Shown here: piece by piece, positions 26,901-41,779 of the stretch
Numbering within the stretch: position 1 is the stretch's first letter
Layout of the letters: every line of letters begins with the position of its first letter
DNA from: Eonycteris spelaea
Taxonomy: Eukaryota > Chordata > Mammalia > Chiroptera > Pteropodidae
Length of the DNA stretch: 64,000 nt
NCBI GenBank assembly: GCA_003508835.1
Contig: PUFA01000183.1
Span: 1,364,001-1,428,000 of the forward strand
Direction: 5' to 3'
Position numbers and translations under genes: made by a program
Notes under the pieces: model-generated
What the model was told of the DNA's origin: nothing
The model's database searches: none
What the model saw: the letters and a program-made list of their open reading frames with translations, nothing else

Positions 26901-29900
26901 CTATAGGGCAGGGCAAACTTCTAATTACTGAATGTCTGCTCTTTTTATGTCTTCAATGACCTTCCTCCCCTCTGAAGCCCCGTGGTACTCTGCCTCATCC
27001 TTAGCTCACAAAATCATACATACCTCATTTTCCCTTTCTGCCTCTGAACCTCTCATATATGTGGTGTCTCCGACTCTCTCATGAATGTAGGATTCCCATA
27101 TGTACATGTAGAATTAAATTTGGTTATTTTCTCATATTAGTTTGTCTCATATAGATTTAATTTTTAGACCAGCTGGAAGAACCTTGCAGATAGAGGAAAG
27201 TTTCTTCCTTCTCTCACTTGGCTCTGTCATGAGCTTGACCTAGTCAGTGGACCTCTCTGGACCTTGGTTCCCCTACCAGTAGCTATGAGTGTTGGCTAGG
27301 TAATCAGCAAGGTAGCTTTAAAACCCAACACGTCTTTAAGCATGTGATATGAGAGCCTCATTCTCAGGAGTACTGTTGATTTACACAGTGATAAAAGATA
27401 AAGATGAGGTAGTTTTTACTTCCATGTAAGGAGAAGGAAAAAAATTCACTTTTCGAAGCTGGCTGCCAGTTGAACCAGTTGGCCTAGCAGAAGACTGAAT
27501 TCCTTTTGTGAGTTAATTGTCCATATGTTTAGGAAAATACCTGAGGGATATTTGGCTGTCTGACTTTGAAAGATAAATGGAATGCAAGGACCACTTGGTA
27601 GAGATTTACAAAAAAAAAAATTGTAAACATTTCTTTGCAAAATAAAAGAACAGGCATTTTGGAGAGCTATCCCCTGGCACCAAGAAAGGGTTTGGCTTTA
27701 AGTTTGGCCTCTGTGAGTGCAGGGCTGGGTGGAAGGGCAGGCTGTCCAGAGCAGAGTTTAGTGCTGCTGCGGGCTGAGAGCCACAGGTCAAGCAGCACTA
27801 CTTTGTTGACTTGGACTGTTTTTTAAGAATTTGGGTCAACATTCATATATACTGACTTAGTGCTTCTGATAATTAAGATTTTAGCAATGATCAGCTGTCA
27901 CCTTTAGACCAGGAAATCCTTCTCAGGGTCACCACAGTCCTCACCACACAAAGGGAGGCACAAGCATGCAAATGTTCCCTCCCTGCCGGGTGGCTTTATT
28001 CCCCGCAGGACATCTGTAGGGCATGAATTCACTGCTCTGGCTACAGAGGGCGCCCTGGGACAGAGGAGGAGTTTGGGCCTAGGGAAAAACCAGGTAAAGA
28101 AAATTATCTGTAGTGGTGGGAAATGGTCAGTGAGTTTCTAAAAACGCTATAAAACTCTGGAAATCCATTCGAAGTTGTTTCCTACCTGTTCTGTGATCAC
28201 CATTCATTGTACTCACACCTTTAGTATGTCTCTCTGCTCTATTTGCCTCTCATTATATTTTCTTTGGTCTCTTGCATTTAATTATGTCTTTTCTATAAGG
28301 TAACTCCTTATTAAACCAATTACATGCAAATACTATGTGGTAAGTACTAAAGAGCAAATCTCTAGTTATATGTAAGCACATTTTCCGAGTTTATTGAGTA
28401 CCAGATACGGTGTTCATCACTTTGGTTCTGTCAATAGCCTTGATAGAATATGTCTTTCTAAATCAACCAAAATTTATTTTTTGAATCACAACAAATCTTT
28501 GAGTCCTGCCTCCCTCCAAATTGTTCAAAATTCTGTACTCATTTTCTTTGAGCGCATGATGTTGAAGTGAATATTGAGCCATCATATTGTAGCCAGTTTT
28601 GTATATGTTTTCAGTGCTAGGATTCTGACAAACTACAAATTGTTTTTATTTTACCTCTTATGTTAGTAAAAATAAGAATTGATACTGTATCTGAAAACAT
28701 TTCTAAAAACAAATCAATCTATATAAAACTGTAAAGATATACAAATGTAAGGCACTGTAAAGGATAAGGCTTTTATTAAGAACGATGGGTGTTTTTTGGC
28801 ACATAAACTCTTATCTTCTCCAGGGATATTTGGTCTCTTGGCTGTGTCTTATATGAGCTCTGCACACTCAAGCATCCTGTAAGTATATTATTTGTCAGAT
28901 AATCTTGAATTATCAAAAGTATATAAATTAAGTTAACTTCTGAGTTAAAAAGGTTGTTTTGTTTTAGCAGACTGTTAAAAATTATGTGGACAAGCTATTA
29001 AGAAGAAAGATCTGTATATGTTGACGTGGAAAGATGTCCAAGCTATATTATAAAGTAAAAGACCTAAGTTGGAGAATAGCATACATAGCATCTTTCCATG
29101 AAAAATAAACTGTGGGCAAACGTATATAATTAGCAAAGGGAAAAGGCATGGACATCGTCTGTAGGAAACCAGGCACGTGCTTCCAAGAGCCTCTCCCCAG
29201 GAGTCACGAAGTCTTGCCTTATTCCTCCAGTGACAAGTTGTGACAACACATGTGAAATGTTACCTGCCAGAGAAGCTCATTGAAGACCCAGTGTTTATGC
29301 CAACATAAACAGTGTTGGCAAAGAGAGCCACTCTGAACATTCAGGGAATGGTGGGAACTCTCCTTAAGGCTAAGTTTCCGGACATCAGCCGAGGGCCAAT
29401 ATTGTAAGCAGGCCTTTCTATGCAGAGTAGTCTTGGGCCTGCTACGTTAACTCTTCTATACAGCTGCCATCATCATCATCGTGATTATTATTATTATTAT
29501 TATTATTATTATCCAAAGTCACACAGCTAGTAAGTGTCTTACCGAAAACTGTATCTTTACTACCACACCATGCTGCCGAACATTATTATTGCAGTCATGC
29601 ATTGCTTAACATTGGCGACACATCCTGAGAAATGCATTGTTAGGTGGTTTCGTCACTGTACGAACATCTTAGAGAGCACTTACACAGACCTGGGAGGTAG
29701 GCCTACTACACACCTGCGCTATATGGTATAGCCTATTGCTCCTACTGCAATGAATACCGTAGGCAATTGTAATACAATGATATTTGTGTGCTAAACATAG
29801 AAAAAAGATACAGTAAAAATAATGGATAAAAGATAAGTGTGTATGTGTGCATGTGCGTGTGCAGGGATGGACGGGGGTAGGTTCCTGGGCTCCTTTCCTC

Positions 29901-32900
29901 CCCAGCCCACCCCTGCTGCCAGCAACTCCAGGCCCCCGTCACGGGCAGACACAGGGCAGGTGGACAGCATGCTCAGCCTCCTTGTCTTTCTAAACCACCG
30001 AGAGCTGGCAGTAATTAAACATCTCAGTTGGGTCCAGCCTTTTTTTCAATATCATAAATAAACTTTTGCTTATAATCCATTACAGTTTTATTGGCCCGCC
30101 ATTGTAACTGTGGTCTGTCATTGACGGAAACGTTGTTACATAATACATGACTGTATGTGTAAATAACAGATGGTTTCATACAATGGAAAATTTTTCTAGT
30201 ATATGAAGAATTTTTGAGGAAGCCTTTTATTAATTTAAAAAGCAAGCTGTAGGTCAGGAGGCAAAATGGCATAGATGGCATAAGCTTCGTTCATCCCCTC
30301 TTGCGACCGTATCCAAGCTGAGATGGAAATGAGGAGCAAACAGCAAGCAAAGTCACCTGAGGGTCTAGATGAACAAGCCCTACAACTAGGGAGAGAAATA
30401 AGAAATCACCCTGCAACAGTTGGAAGTAAGAGGAGGTGAAGACTCTAGGCTGCCCGGTCCCCAGCGGCTGAATGAGACGGGCTGCGGCAGCTGCAGACAC
30501 CTCTTAACGGGGCTGCGTCCACAGTGAACTTTCACAGTGATGGACCAGCTCGCTCTGAGCACCAGTGCTGGGTCACCTGCTGGGGGGACACCAGAGATTT
30601 ATAGGGCAACACTTAGCTGTCGGAGCAAGGATCAAAACGAGGCTTTCTCCCCGACAGAAGTGCCGGTGTATCCATTGTTTCTCTGTTGAGCCCTTCCCAC
30701 TCACAGTGAGTGGACACAGCATCTCCATTGCTGAAATATCATCAAACTGGCTAACAGAGGTCTCTCTGCCCAGAGGATTCCCTGAAACTTCACCTTCCCC
30801 AACTCACTACCCCACCTAAGCCACATCTAGCTGTGCTCCGTGAGACCAGAGCTCTTTGCTGAGCAGTGTGACGACTCACACTGGTGGCAGCTGACCTCAG
30901 TTTCTGGCAGGGCTTCTTGAAGCAACTGTGGATTGCTTGCTGAGTCTTAACAGGTGGCCCCAGAGGGAAACAGGGTGGGGCTAAACTTGACCTACAGCTG
31001 AACCCCTCTCAGGACTGTGCCGCTGGGCACCTACTACACAAAGCCACGCTAGTAAGACCAGGAGGCTTAGAAGCTTTGCTTAGTGCATAGAAATAGACAC
31101 AGAAAGGCAGCCAAAATGGGAAGACAAAGAAGCAGAAACCATATGAGAGAACAGAACATAGATCCAGAAATCATGGAGTCAAGCAATCTAACAGATAAAA
31201 ATTAAAACACTGATTATAAAGATGCTTAATAAAATTAAGGGAAGTGTAGATGAATTCAATGAGAACTTTAACAAAGAGATAAAAAACATAAAAATGGAAA
31301 TGGAGATTATAAATGGGAACAGTCAGAAATTAAGAATAAATGATCAGAGATGAAGAGTATATTAGAGGGAATCAATAGAGTGGAGGAAGAGTAGGATTGA
31401 ACCACCAATACAGAGGATGGGGAAGCCAAGGCCACCCAATCAGAATGGCAAGACAAAAGAAGCCAAGAATGTAATAATAATTTAAGGAGTATTTGGGACA
31501 ACATGAAGTGTGAAAACATCGAGGAAATAGGGGTATCTGAAGGAGAAGAGAGAGAACAAGAAATAGAAAAGCTATTTGAAGTAATAATGATGGAAATCTT
31601 TCCTAACCTGGTGAAGGAAATCGACATACAACCCCAGGAAGCTCAGAGAGTCCCCAAAACCAGGAACCCAAAAAGGCCCACACCAAGACACATCATAATT
31701 AAATTGCCAAAGGTTAAATACACAGACAGAATCTTAGAGGCAGCAAGAAAAAAGTCAATTAGTTACCCGTAAGACTGGCAGCTGATTTTTCAAAAGAAAC
31801 TATGCAGGACAGAAGGGCCTGGCCCAAAATGTTAAAAGTGTTGAAAACCTGGGACCTCTTTATCCAACAAAACTATCATTTAGAGTTGAAGGACAGATAA
31901 AGACAAAAATAAACTAAAGGAATATGTCAACACCAAACCAGTATTATAGGAACTGTTGGAGGGATCTTTTTAAGAAGAAAAAGCATATATCAAAAATAAG
32001 AATAAAGAATGGTAACAACTACACTCCTATGAACAAGTACCTCCATGGAAAAGAATTCCAACCAAAAGATAGGAAGCTGAATGGATAAGAAAACAAGACC
32101 CCTACCTATGCTTTCTACAAGAGACTCACTTCAGATTGAGGGACGTACACAGACCAAAAGGAAGGAGATGGAAAAAGATATTGCCTTGATGGACTTTGAG
32201 GGTATTGCGCTGTCAGAGAGAGAAAGACAAATACCACATGATTTCACATACATGTAGAATTTAAAGGACAAAATAAACACAACAAAAATGGAAATAAACT
32301 CATAGATACAGAGAATATTATGAGGGCTACTAGATGGGAAGGGGTTTGGGAGGACCATGAAAAAGAGCAAAGGGATTAAGAAGTACAAATGGATAGATAC
32401 AAAATAGTCATGGAGGTATAAGTGAAGCATAAGGAAAATAGTCAACTCTGTTGTAAGATATACGTAAAGGGGAAGAGAGATACTTGATTTAATGAGGTGA
32501 CCACTTCATGAGTTACACAGATCTCTAATCACTAGGCTGTACAACTGAAACTAATATATTATTGTATGCCAACTATAAATAAAAAAAACCTCATTGAGTT
32601 GTACAATGTAAACATGAGCAACTTATTACCTATAATACTTCAGTAAAGCTGGGAAAAAATTTTTTTAAAGCAAGATGTAAAATTTGGTATCATTGTGACC
32701 ACAACTCTATAAAACAAACATAGTTTTTCAAAAAGACTAGAAGGAAATATAACTCTGGGTGGTAAAATTATAAAGCTTTTTCTCTGACTTTATAACTTCC
32801 TATACCTTTCATTATATACTCATTTATAATGAGTAAATGTTATTTTATAAAAATAAAAAAATTTAAAAATCTTATCTTAAATAACATGCCATCTCATTGA

Positions 32901-33999
32901 ATAATTGCCTGTAATATCTACTCATGAAATATTAGTTGATGGAAACAATTTAGGGTGGAACATGATGCTTCTAATTGGAGCTTTAAAGCATTGTGTTGTT
33001 TCATGATACTGCTTTAAATACTAATATTGAATTTTCCCCTAACTTAGGATTATTATTTCTGTCCTTTCAGTTTGAAGGCAACAACTTACACCAGCTGGTT
33101 CTGAAGATTTGTCAAGCACGTTTTGCCCCAGTATCTCCAAGGTTTTCCCGTGACCTACGGTCCTTGGTATCTCAGCTCTTTCAAGTATCTCCCCGAGACC
33201 GGCCATCTATTAATTCCATTTTGAAAAAGCCCTTTTTAGAGAATCTTATTGCCAAATACCTGACTCCTGAGGTGAGTTTTAAGGTATTTTTGTCTGGATT
33301 TTCACAGGGATTTCAATTAGCAGGTCCTTGACACATGTGTTTGATTTAGATCATTCAGGAAGAGTTCAGTCACACCCTCACACTTAGAGCAAGATCATCA
33401 GCTTCCAAACCTGCTGGGAAGGTGGTCCAAGGTAAGAATGATTTACCTATACAATAAAAAAGATTTATTACATGTGTCTCATATGGTGAGTCATACTAAC
33501 ATTAGCAGGGAAATTCCACCAAATGTATTGAATGTGGATGTTTTAAAAATATGAGCAACATAAGCAGGGGAAATATTATCTTCCAGTGGTGACTAGTGAG
33601 TGTGCTTATATAGCTGGCTCATGTATGACCTGGAGGAGTCATCTCCTCTCTTCTCAAGTCAGGAAAACTTCATGGAGCAGTACATTTGCTAATGAAGAGA
33701 TGTTTGAGGAGGTAGAATCCAAATTTGTATAGGGAAGGAATCAAGAGTAAGAGAAGGTTCACAGACAGACATGGGATGATGAGATGAAGCTTATTTTTTG
33801 AAATAGAGAGGATGGAATGGAAATGAGGAATTCTCTTAGAAAGGCCGATTGGAGCTGAAGTTAGGATATTGGACCTAATCAGTAACAGCGGGAGAACTGT
33901 TACTATGTGACCCTCCCAAAGAAAGCAGATGATACTTTATGGTAATGGTAAGTAGAGAAAATTTTAGTGTCAGGAATCAGCTGATAAAGTGACAAAATG

Positions 34000-34097
<98 letters not shown>

Positions 34098-37000
34098 ATT
34101 AAAAGAAAAATTACTAATTCAGTTCATGTTGTGAAATTAAGAGGAACAGGTTTGAGCCATAACCAAATATCTAAACTGAAGGGATAATGAGTAGAGAATC
34201 TCTCCAAAGAATCAGTGACAAAGAAATACTATCCACTGTGGTGAAAACTGAAATTGAGGAAAGTTGTAAAGGGAAAATGAATGAATGAGCCCCTTTGCCC
34301 TGTTTAATTTGGTTTGGCACTATTCTGCATTGGTTTATGTTGAGAATGTTGAGAACGTAGGTAAGAACAGGATGAGAGAAAGTGCACTGTCCACATTTCT
34401 AATACAGGAAAGATAGGAAAACGAGAAAGACAAACATTGTAAGACCTGCTCATACATTTCAGACAACACTGTGACATGAATGGTGTGGCCTGATGACCTA
34501 AGCTCTGATGACTACTTTTAATTGCTTGTGCCATTATCTTATACATACTGTTTCTGTAAACGTTAACATTAATTCCTAAGTTTTTAAAATGTGGTATTAT
34601 ATATTATGAGGAATATGTAAAAGAACCTTGAGAAAACATGGTTTTCTCCATTCAGAGAAAATGCATGATAATTTTCCATCAGTACTTCTTTCACTGGGAA
34701 TAAATGTCTCTGGGTAAAGTAAACTTGCTGTGCTATGAAATGTCCTTTATGCTTATACTCTCACAAGTATCAATATAGATGTGGAAATTTTTAAAAATAG
34801 AAGTTGTTTTATTTTGGCAAAATAAGATTCTGATATACAGAAAGTGAGATTCCAGGGGAAGTGCCTACCAAGATCAAAGATATCAGTGCCAATGAAAAGG
34901 AAGGATATAAAAAATATGAATGAATGGAGACCACCAGCTGGAGCCCAGAAGCCTGTATCTGTAAGTCACACTAAACCCTTCTGGCTTTTTAGCAAATGGT
35001 ATATTCTACAGACCTACTTGCTCAAGTCTGTGTGGAACAAGCTCATTGCTTTGAATCCACTAGTTTTGAACTTATAATACAATCTTTCTGTAATGAGCAT
35101 TAGAGTGGTATTTCATTTGACAATTTTAGTTGCTATATTTTTTAAAACAATGCTATATTTTCTTATAAGTATTCTACATATTAGTTTTAGTTTTCTTTTT
35201 ATAACTAAAATTCTTTTTAATTCCTTTCAATACGTAAAGTTTTTCTATATGAGACAAGTTAGTAGCATAGTGGCAGAAAACACACGGTCCATACTCTTAA
35301 TTTTGACACGTTATACATACCTGAGAGTTTTGTTTTTATTAAATAATCACTGATCTCTTCCTAGAGGTGCTCTATGCTTTATTATTTGAATCCACTTAAC
35401 AGAGTGTTGAATCTTTTAGTTTATGCTAGTGAAATGCTTCTAGTATATAAATAATAAAGTAGCCATTATCTTTTAAATGAGAATTGTGTTTTTAAAGAAG
35501 GCTCATTAGCTTATAATTAGAGGACCATTTGGAAATACATTTACTAAGTATGAGACATTTTACTAAGTACTAGACATTTAGAAAATGTGTTGTATAAATA
35601 GATTTTTGAAATGATTAGTTAAATTATTGTACTTCACTTGATAAAATGTGGTTTAACTTTATTAAGTAAATCTTAAAAGGATGTTGAAATTTAGAATACT
35701 CTTTGGCAGACCTGTAGGAGAGAAAAATCATCTAAAATATCTAAGTGTGGATTAAGTTAAAACAAATCAACATTTTCTAGTCCTTTGCAAGCTTCCACTA
35801 ATACAGTGAAATGAATGGGTCTCCACAGAAACCATCTCTGATTCTCACTACCATTTGGGATTTTAGAGAAAATCCTAAAGAAGTTGTTTATGTTTTTCAA
35901 AAATTTTTCTTTATTTCTAACCATTTTCCAACAAGTTTAGTGTACCTTTTGGGTTGTATGTAGGTAAAAATCATAAAACTAAAACCCCAAAACTTTAAAG
36001 ATTACAAAAATAAATGTATAATTTATGTTTAGACTAATAAACCAAATTTTATACACTTAATATTTAAATGGAACTATATGAGAGTGTCATTTTTATAAGC
36101 TGAAGATGATCAAATATCTATAATTCTATATGGTCAATCTAACATGTATATAAACCACATAGCATTAGAAAGAAAGACTATAACAGGTTACTTTTTTACA
36201 GTGAGGAAATTTTAGTTTTAACCATTCTTTTGGTTATTCATATTGATGAAGGACAAGGCAAATTCCCCCGAGTGGGGAACTTGTGCCCTGCACTGAGAAT
36301 TCTTGGCTACGCTCAAGAAAGAACTCAAACGCATGTCAGAAGGAAAGTTAATTAGAGAAGGGGCAACACTCCACAGAGCATGGTCTCCTCAGAGGCAGAG
36401 AGTGAGAGAGCTTGAGAGAAACTCAGAGGGACAGTCAGAGAGAAGGACAGAGACAGTGAGGGAGCCCGAGTGGAGGTCAGGGAATTCAGTGTCTATACCA
36501 TTCTTAGTTTCTATGAATTACAGTTTAAATACTTGGTTGACCCATTTTCCTTGGATGGTATGGGCATACAGTATGAAAGGATAAGAGTATGTAGCATGAA
36601 AAGGTTAAGAATATATAGCGTGAAAGGCCTGCTGGCATTTCCCAGCCTGTGACCCATTGGTTGGTTCCCCATGGTTTTAGCCATAGGGAATGAAGATTTT
36701 ATTTTGTGTATGGTGCCACTTTAAAGACTGTTTTTCCTGCTTTCCCTTTCCGGTGTGGGGAAATAGTTGTCAGCAATCCCAGCAGAAATCTTCCTCCGTT
36801 CTGCAGGTGTCCTCGTGATCTGGCTGTGGGGCTGATCAGCAGGATCGCAGTCTCGGAATACAGCTTGATTTAACATTTTCGTTCTCTTGCCTCCTCCCTA
36901 CATTAATATTCCCAATGGCTAGCACTAGTTCTTTCCAATAGTTTGACCTTCTTTTTCTCTTTTGTTACTAGTTGTTGAGTAGGCAGAGTTGTCCAGATTA

Positions 37001-40000
37001 CTGTTAAATTGACCCTACTTTGCTGTTTAGCAACAATGTCTTGATTGGTTTTCATATGTTAATTTGGTCTGAGTCTTTTCTTCCAGCACTTTGGCATCTC
37101 CTCAACTCTAAGATAAACAATGGTTTCTGGTTCTTCTCTCATTCTGCTCTGGTTGGGAAGGGTGTGTTTTACTGGGGGAGAATGACTGAATAACACAGCA
37201 TCTTTTCTTCAAGTCTTGGTATCATTTTTTGTCCGTTTATTAGAACCTAAAATGTTGTAGATCCCCGATTTGTGAGTTGCACAATAACATGTATTCGTCC
37301 ATAAAGTATAGTGAGGTGTGTAAATAAGTTTATGAAAAATAGGAAATAATAATACTAAGTTTAGTTTCAGATCTCAGGTTGGCTAAGCATACTCACTAGC
37401 TCAGTATTTTTGACACACTGGCCACGAGGCATGCATAATTCATATCCACACCCTAGCAAAATTATAGACTGCTATACTACAGACTTCTAAAATCTTTTTC
37501 AACTCTAGGATTTGGGGATTCTAAGATTATTTTAAATCTGAAAACGAAAGAAACAACAAAAATATACCTTTAATGAATGCCTTGTATTACCTATGTGACA
37601 ATCAAAACTGTCAATTATTATAGATTTGCATTAAGTATTTTTAAAAAATTTTCCCTCTTCTTTTTAATCCCTCAGATGAAAATGGTAGAAAGGCCGAAAC
37701 TTGCTGCAGTGTGTGGCCATTATAATTATTACTATGCTCAACTTGACTTGTTGAGAAAAAGAGCCCATGAGCCAAGTTACCACTGTGTTCCTCAAAAAGA
37801 TACCGGAGTTGAGGAGAATTACAGTCAGGAAGAAAGCCACGGTCCATCACCAGGGCAATGGTAATGTGATACTCTAACTGCAACTTAAGTCTTCTGAAAA
37901 CATTTGATATATCAACATTCTTTACTCTGCACTTCTTTCAAATTCTCCTAAAATAATCTAAAAACTTCCAAACTTTTCATTTTAAAACTTAATTTCCAGT
38001 TCCTTTGACCTTTTTCTTTCTTATTTTCATTAAATTAAAAAAAAATTTTTTGGTTACAGTTTGCATACAATATTACATTAGGTTCAGGTGTACAACATAG
38101 TGATTAGACACTTACATAACAAAGTGATCGCGCCTGGTAATCCCCGACCCTTTTTCGTCTCAGATCTGATGTAGCTTATTTTCTTATTCACGTAGTCATT
38201 TAACTATGGACACAGATTCATATTCTTGAATTTTTAATATTTTTTCTTGCTTCTAGTAAATTTCACTGCCTGGGACTTATGAAAATAATTGTATTTGTAT
38301 CATTTTGCAAAGAGGTTATTACTATTCATCAATAATAATTGAATTACAATTATCACTTGAGACATATTGGAAAGTGAAATATATGTTGTTCAACATTTAT
38401 ATTCTTGGGATATTTCAGAATATGGATGTATTAGAAAGAAAATAATATACTTAAACTGCTCTTCTGGCAGACTTTCAAAAAGTTTGCTCCATAGAAAATT
38501 TCTGCATTATTTTCTATTGTTTATTTCACACTAATGCCAGTGCTTCTGTGTTCAGAATAATTGACACCTACCCCTAGGCCTGAAGACCTAAGTAGGAGAG
38601 TCATTTTTAAAAAATGTTTTTGCCATCACATTTTTTTTCTTTCAGTGTTGAGATTTTGGTAACTTTTGGTGACTGTGGTTATTTGTTGTTGAAATTTTGG
38701 ATGAAGAATGAAAAATACAAGAGACTGTGTGATGGTGAGCCCATCAGATAGCTAATGAAAAGATTAGCTATGGGAAAAGTAGACAATTTATTTTTAAAGA
38801 TAACTGGTACCAAGAGGCAGGAGCAAAAATGGTGTAGATGATAGAGGTTCTGTTCATCACTCTGGCGACCAAATCAAAGTTGTGACAGACACAAGGAGTG
38901 AACAGCAAGGAAAAATTGCCTGGGATCTAGATGAACAAGCCGTACAACTAGGGAGAAATCTATGAAATCACGGCAACGGCAGAAGATAGGATGGAGCGAG
39001 GATGCGGGGTCTGGGCTGAGTGGCTGAGTGGGATGGAGGCTGTGGCAGTGGCGATGGCAGACAGCTCTTAAAGGTGCTGTTTTTGCGAGTGGACTTTCAC
39101 AGTGACGGACCTGCTTGCTGTGAGCACCAGCGCCAAGTCAGCTGCTTGGGGCACCAGGGACTGACAGGGCAACACTGAGTTGTTGGAGTGAGGGCTGAGG
39201 GGAGACTTGCTCTGTGCAGAAGTGCCAGCAGTATCCATTGTTCCTCTGTTGATCCCTCCCCCATCCAGTATGCAGTCCCAGCACTACCCTAGGGGAGACG
39301 TCATCAAACTGGATAACAGAGGTTACTCAGCCCAGAGGATTCCCTCAAGCTCCTCCCCCTCCAACTTGCAGCTCCCATCCCAAGCCACATGGAGGCGTAT
39401 CCTCTGTGAGCCATGTGCTCCTTACTGAACAATGCCTAGACTCACACTGGTGGCAGCTGGCTTTGGTTTCTGCTGTGGCCTTTTGAGGCAACTATAAGCA
39501 CAGCATCTGTAGATTGCTTGCTGAGTCTTAACAGGTGGCCCCGAGAGGTACAGGCTTGGGCTAAACTTGGCCGGTAGCTGAACCCCTCTCAGGACTGTGC
39601 CACTGGACACCTACTTCACAAATCCACACTAATAAGACTGGGAGACTTAGGAGCTTTGCTTAGTACATAGAAACAGATACAGAAAGGCAGCAAAATGGGA
39701 AGACAAAGAAGCAGAAACCATATGAGAGAACAGAACAGAGACCAGAAATATTGGAGTCAAGCAATCTAACAGATGCAAAGTTCAAAACACTGGTTATAAA
39801 GATGTCACTATACTTAGGGAAGATGAATTCAGTGAGAACTTCAACAAAAAGATAAAAAACATAAAAATGGAAATGAAATTATAAAAGGGAACCAATCTGT
39901 ATGAAAACACATTATCTGAAATGAGAAGTATATTAAATGGAATAAACAAAGAAATAAAGTGAATAAAGAAGAGGCTCAAATGACCTATCAGAGGATGGGA

Positions 40001-41740
40001 AAGCCAAGGACACTCAATCAGAATGGCAAGAAAAAATGCCAAGACTATAATAATAATTTAAGGAGCCTATGGGACACTATTAAAGGTAAAAATATCCATC
40101 TCATCAGTGTACTGGAAGGAAAACAAGATGTTGAAACAGCTATTTGAAAAATAATGATGGAAAACTTCCCTAACCTGGTGAAGGAAATAGACACAAAACC
40201 CCAGGAAGCTTGGAGAATCCCAAAACCAGTAATCCAAAGAGGCCCACACCAAGACATATCATAATTAAAGTGCCAAAGGTTAAATACAAAGAGAAGATCT
40301 TAAAAGCAGCAAGAGAAAATCAGATAGTTACCTACAAGGGAGCACCCATAAGACTGGCAGCTGATTTCTCAAAAGAAACCATGCAGAACAGAAGGGCTTG
40401 GCCAAAATATTCGACATGATGAAAACCCAGGATCTACAACCAAGAATACTTTATCCAGCAAAGCTATCATTTAGAGTTGAAGGACAGATAAAGAGCTTTC
40501 CAGACAAAAATAGCTAAAGGAATTTATCATCACCAAACCAGTATTACAGGAAATGTTGGAAGGACTTCTTTAAGAGAAAAAAACTGTATCAAAAACAGAA
40601 ACAAAGCATGGTAATAACTACATTCCTATCAACAAGTACCTCAAATGGAAAAGAATTAAGTGCTTCAAACAAAAGGTGGAGTGGCTAAATAGATAGGAAA
40701 GCAAGACCCCTACATATGCTGCCTACAAGAGACTCACTTCAGATTAAAGACACACACAGACTAAAAGGAAAGGGATGAAAAAGACATTGCCTTGATGGAC
40801 TTAGAGGGTATTGGCTGAATGAAATGGGTCAGATAGAGAAAGACAAATATCGCATGATTTCACGTACATGTGGAATCTAAAGAACAAAACCAACAACAAC
40901 AACGACAACAACAACAGAAAAAATGGAAATAAACTCATAGATACAGAGAATATTTTGAGGGCTATTAAATGGGAGGGCAGTCAGGGGGAAAAAGAAGGCA
41001 AAGGGATTATGAGGTACAAATGAATAGTTGCAGAATAGACACGGAGATATAAAGTATAGCATGGGGAAGATGGTTAATAATGTAATAAATATGTAAGGGG
41101 TAAAGGGGTACTACATTTAGTGGGGTGATCACTTTGAGTTATGTGGATTTCTGATCACTGTACCATACAACAATAACTGGTATATTATTGTATGCCAACT
41201 AAAATTGGAAAGCTCATTGAATTGTACAGTGTAAATGCAAGCAACTAATTCTCTATAATATTTCAATAAAGATGAAAAAAGATAATGGGTACCATTATAG
41301 TTTTATTCATTCATAACACACTTTTAATGACCTCCATGATCATCAAAAGTTGTGTGTTCCACTTAGTTCAAATTGTAGTATTTATACAGGACTCTACTAA
41401 TGAGTGATGTATATTTTGCACAGGTGCAGCTGTAAAACTCCTTTTCCCTTTCTCAGCCACTGGGGAAATATCTTTCACTCTTTGTCTAGAAATGAGAGTT
41501 GTCAAACCATCAAACAATCAATTATTTTGTTTTTAAAGGGTTTTATCTCTTCTCTTTCCTGTACACTGCTGTCCATCATGGGTGCCATCCAACTGAATCC
41601 TGGGATGCCCCTCTGATGACTTGACTGGTACCCCCTCATCATTCTTCTGGCCCTGACCCCACAGCTTTCTCTCTGTCTGAGCTCTGATTTCACGAGAATC
41701 AAGTCTTGATATACCTGTCTGAAAGAAGAGGAATCTGTAT

Positions 41741-41779
<39 letters not shown>

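Noticed and set aside
31503..31772. L1 ORF1-like reading frame as a host gene
   Set aside because: It is an internal part of a broken L1 ORF1 inside a TSD-flanked element; frameshifts and stops lie on both sides.
34841..34960. NEK5 exon 10 starting at the CAG acceptor (34841)
   Set aside because: It would be out of phase with exon 9 and gives an early TGA; the upstream AAG acceptor keeps the frame and the expected residues.
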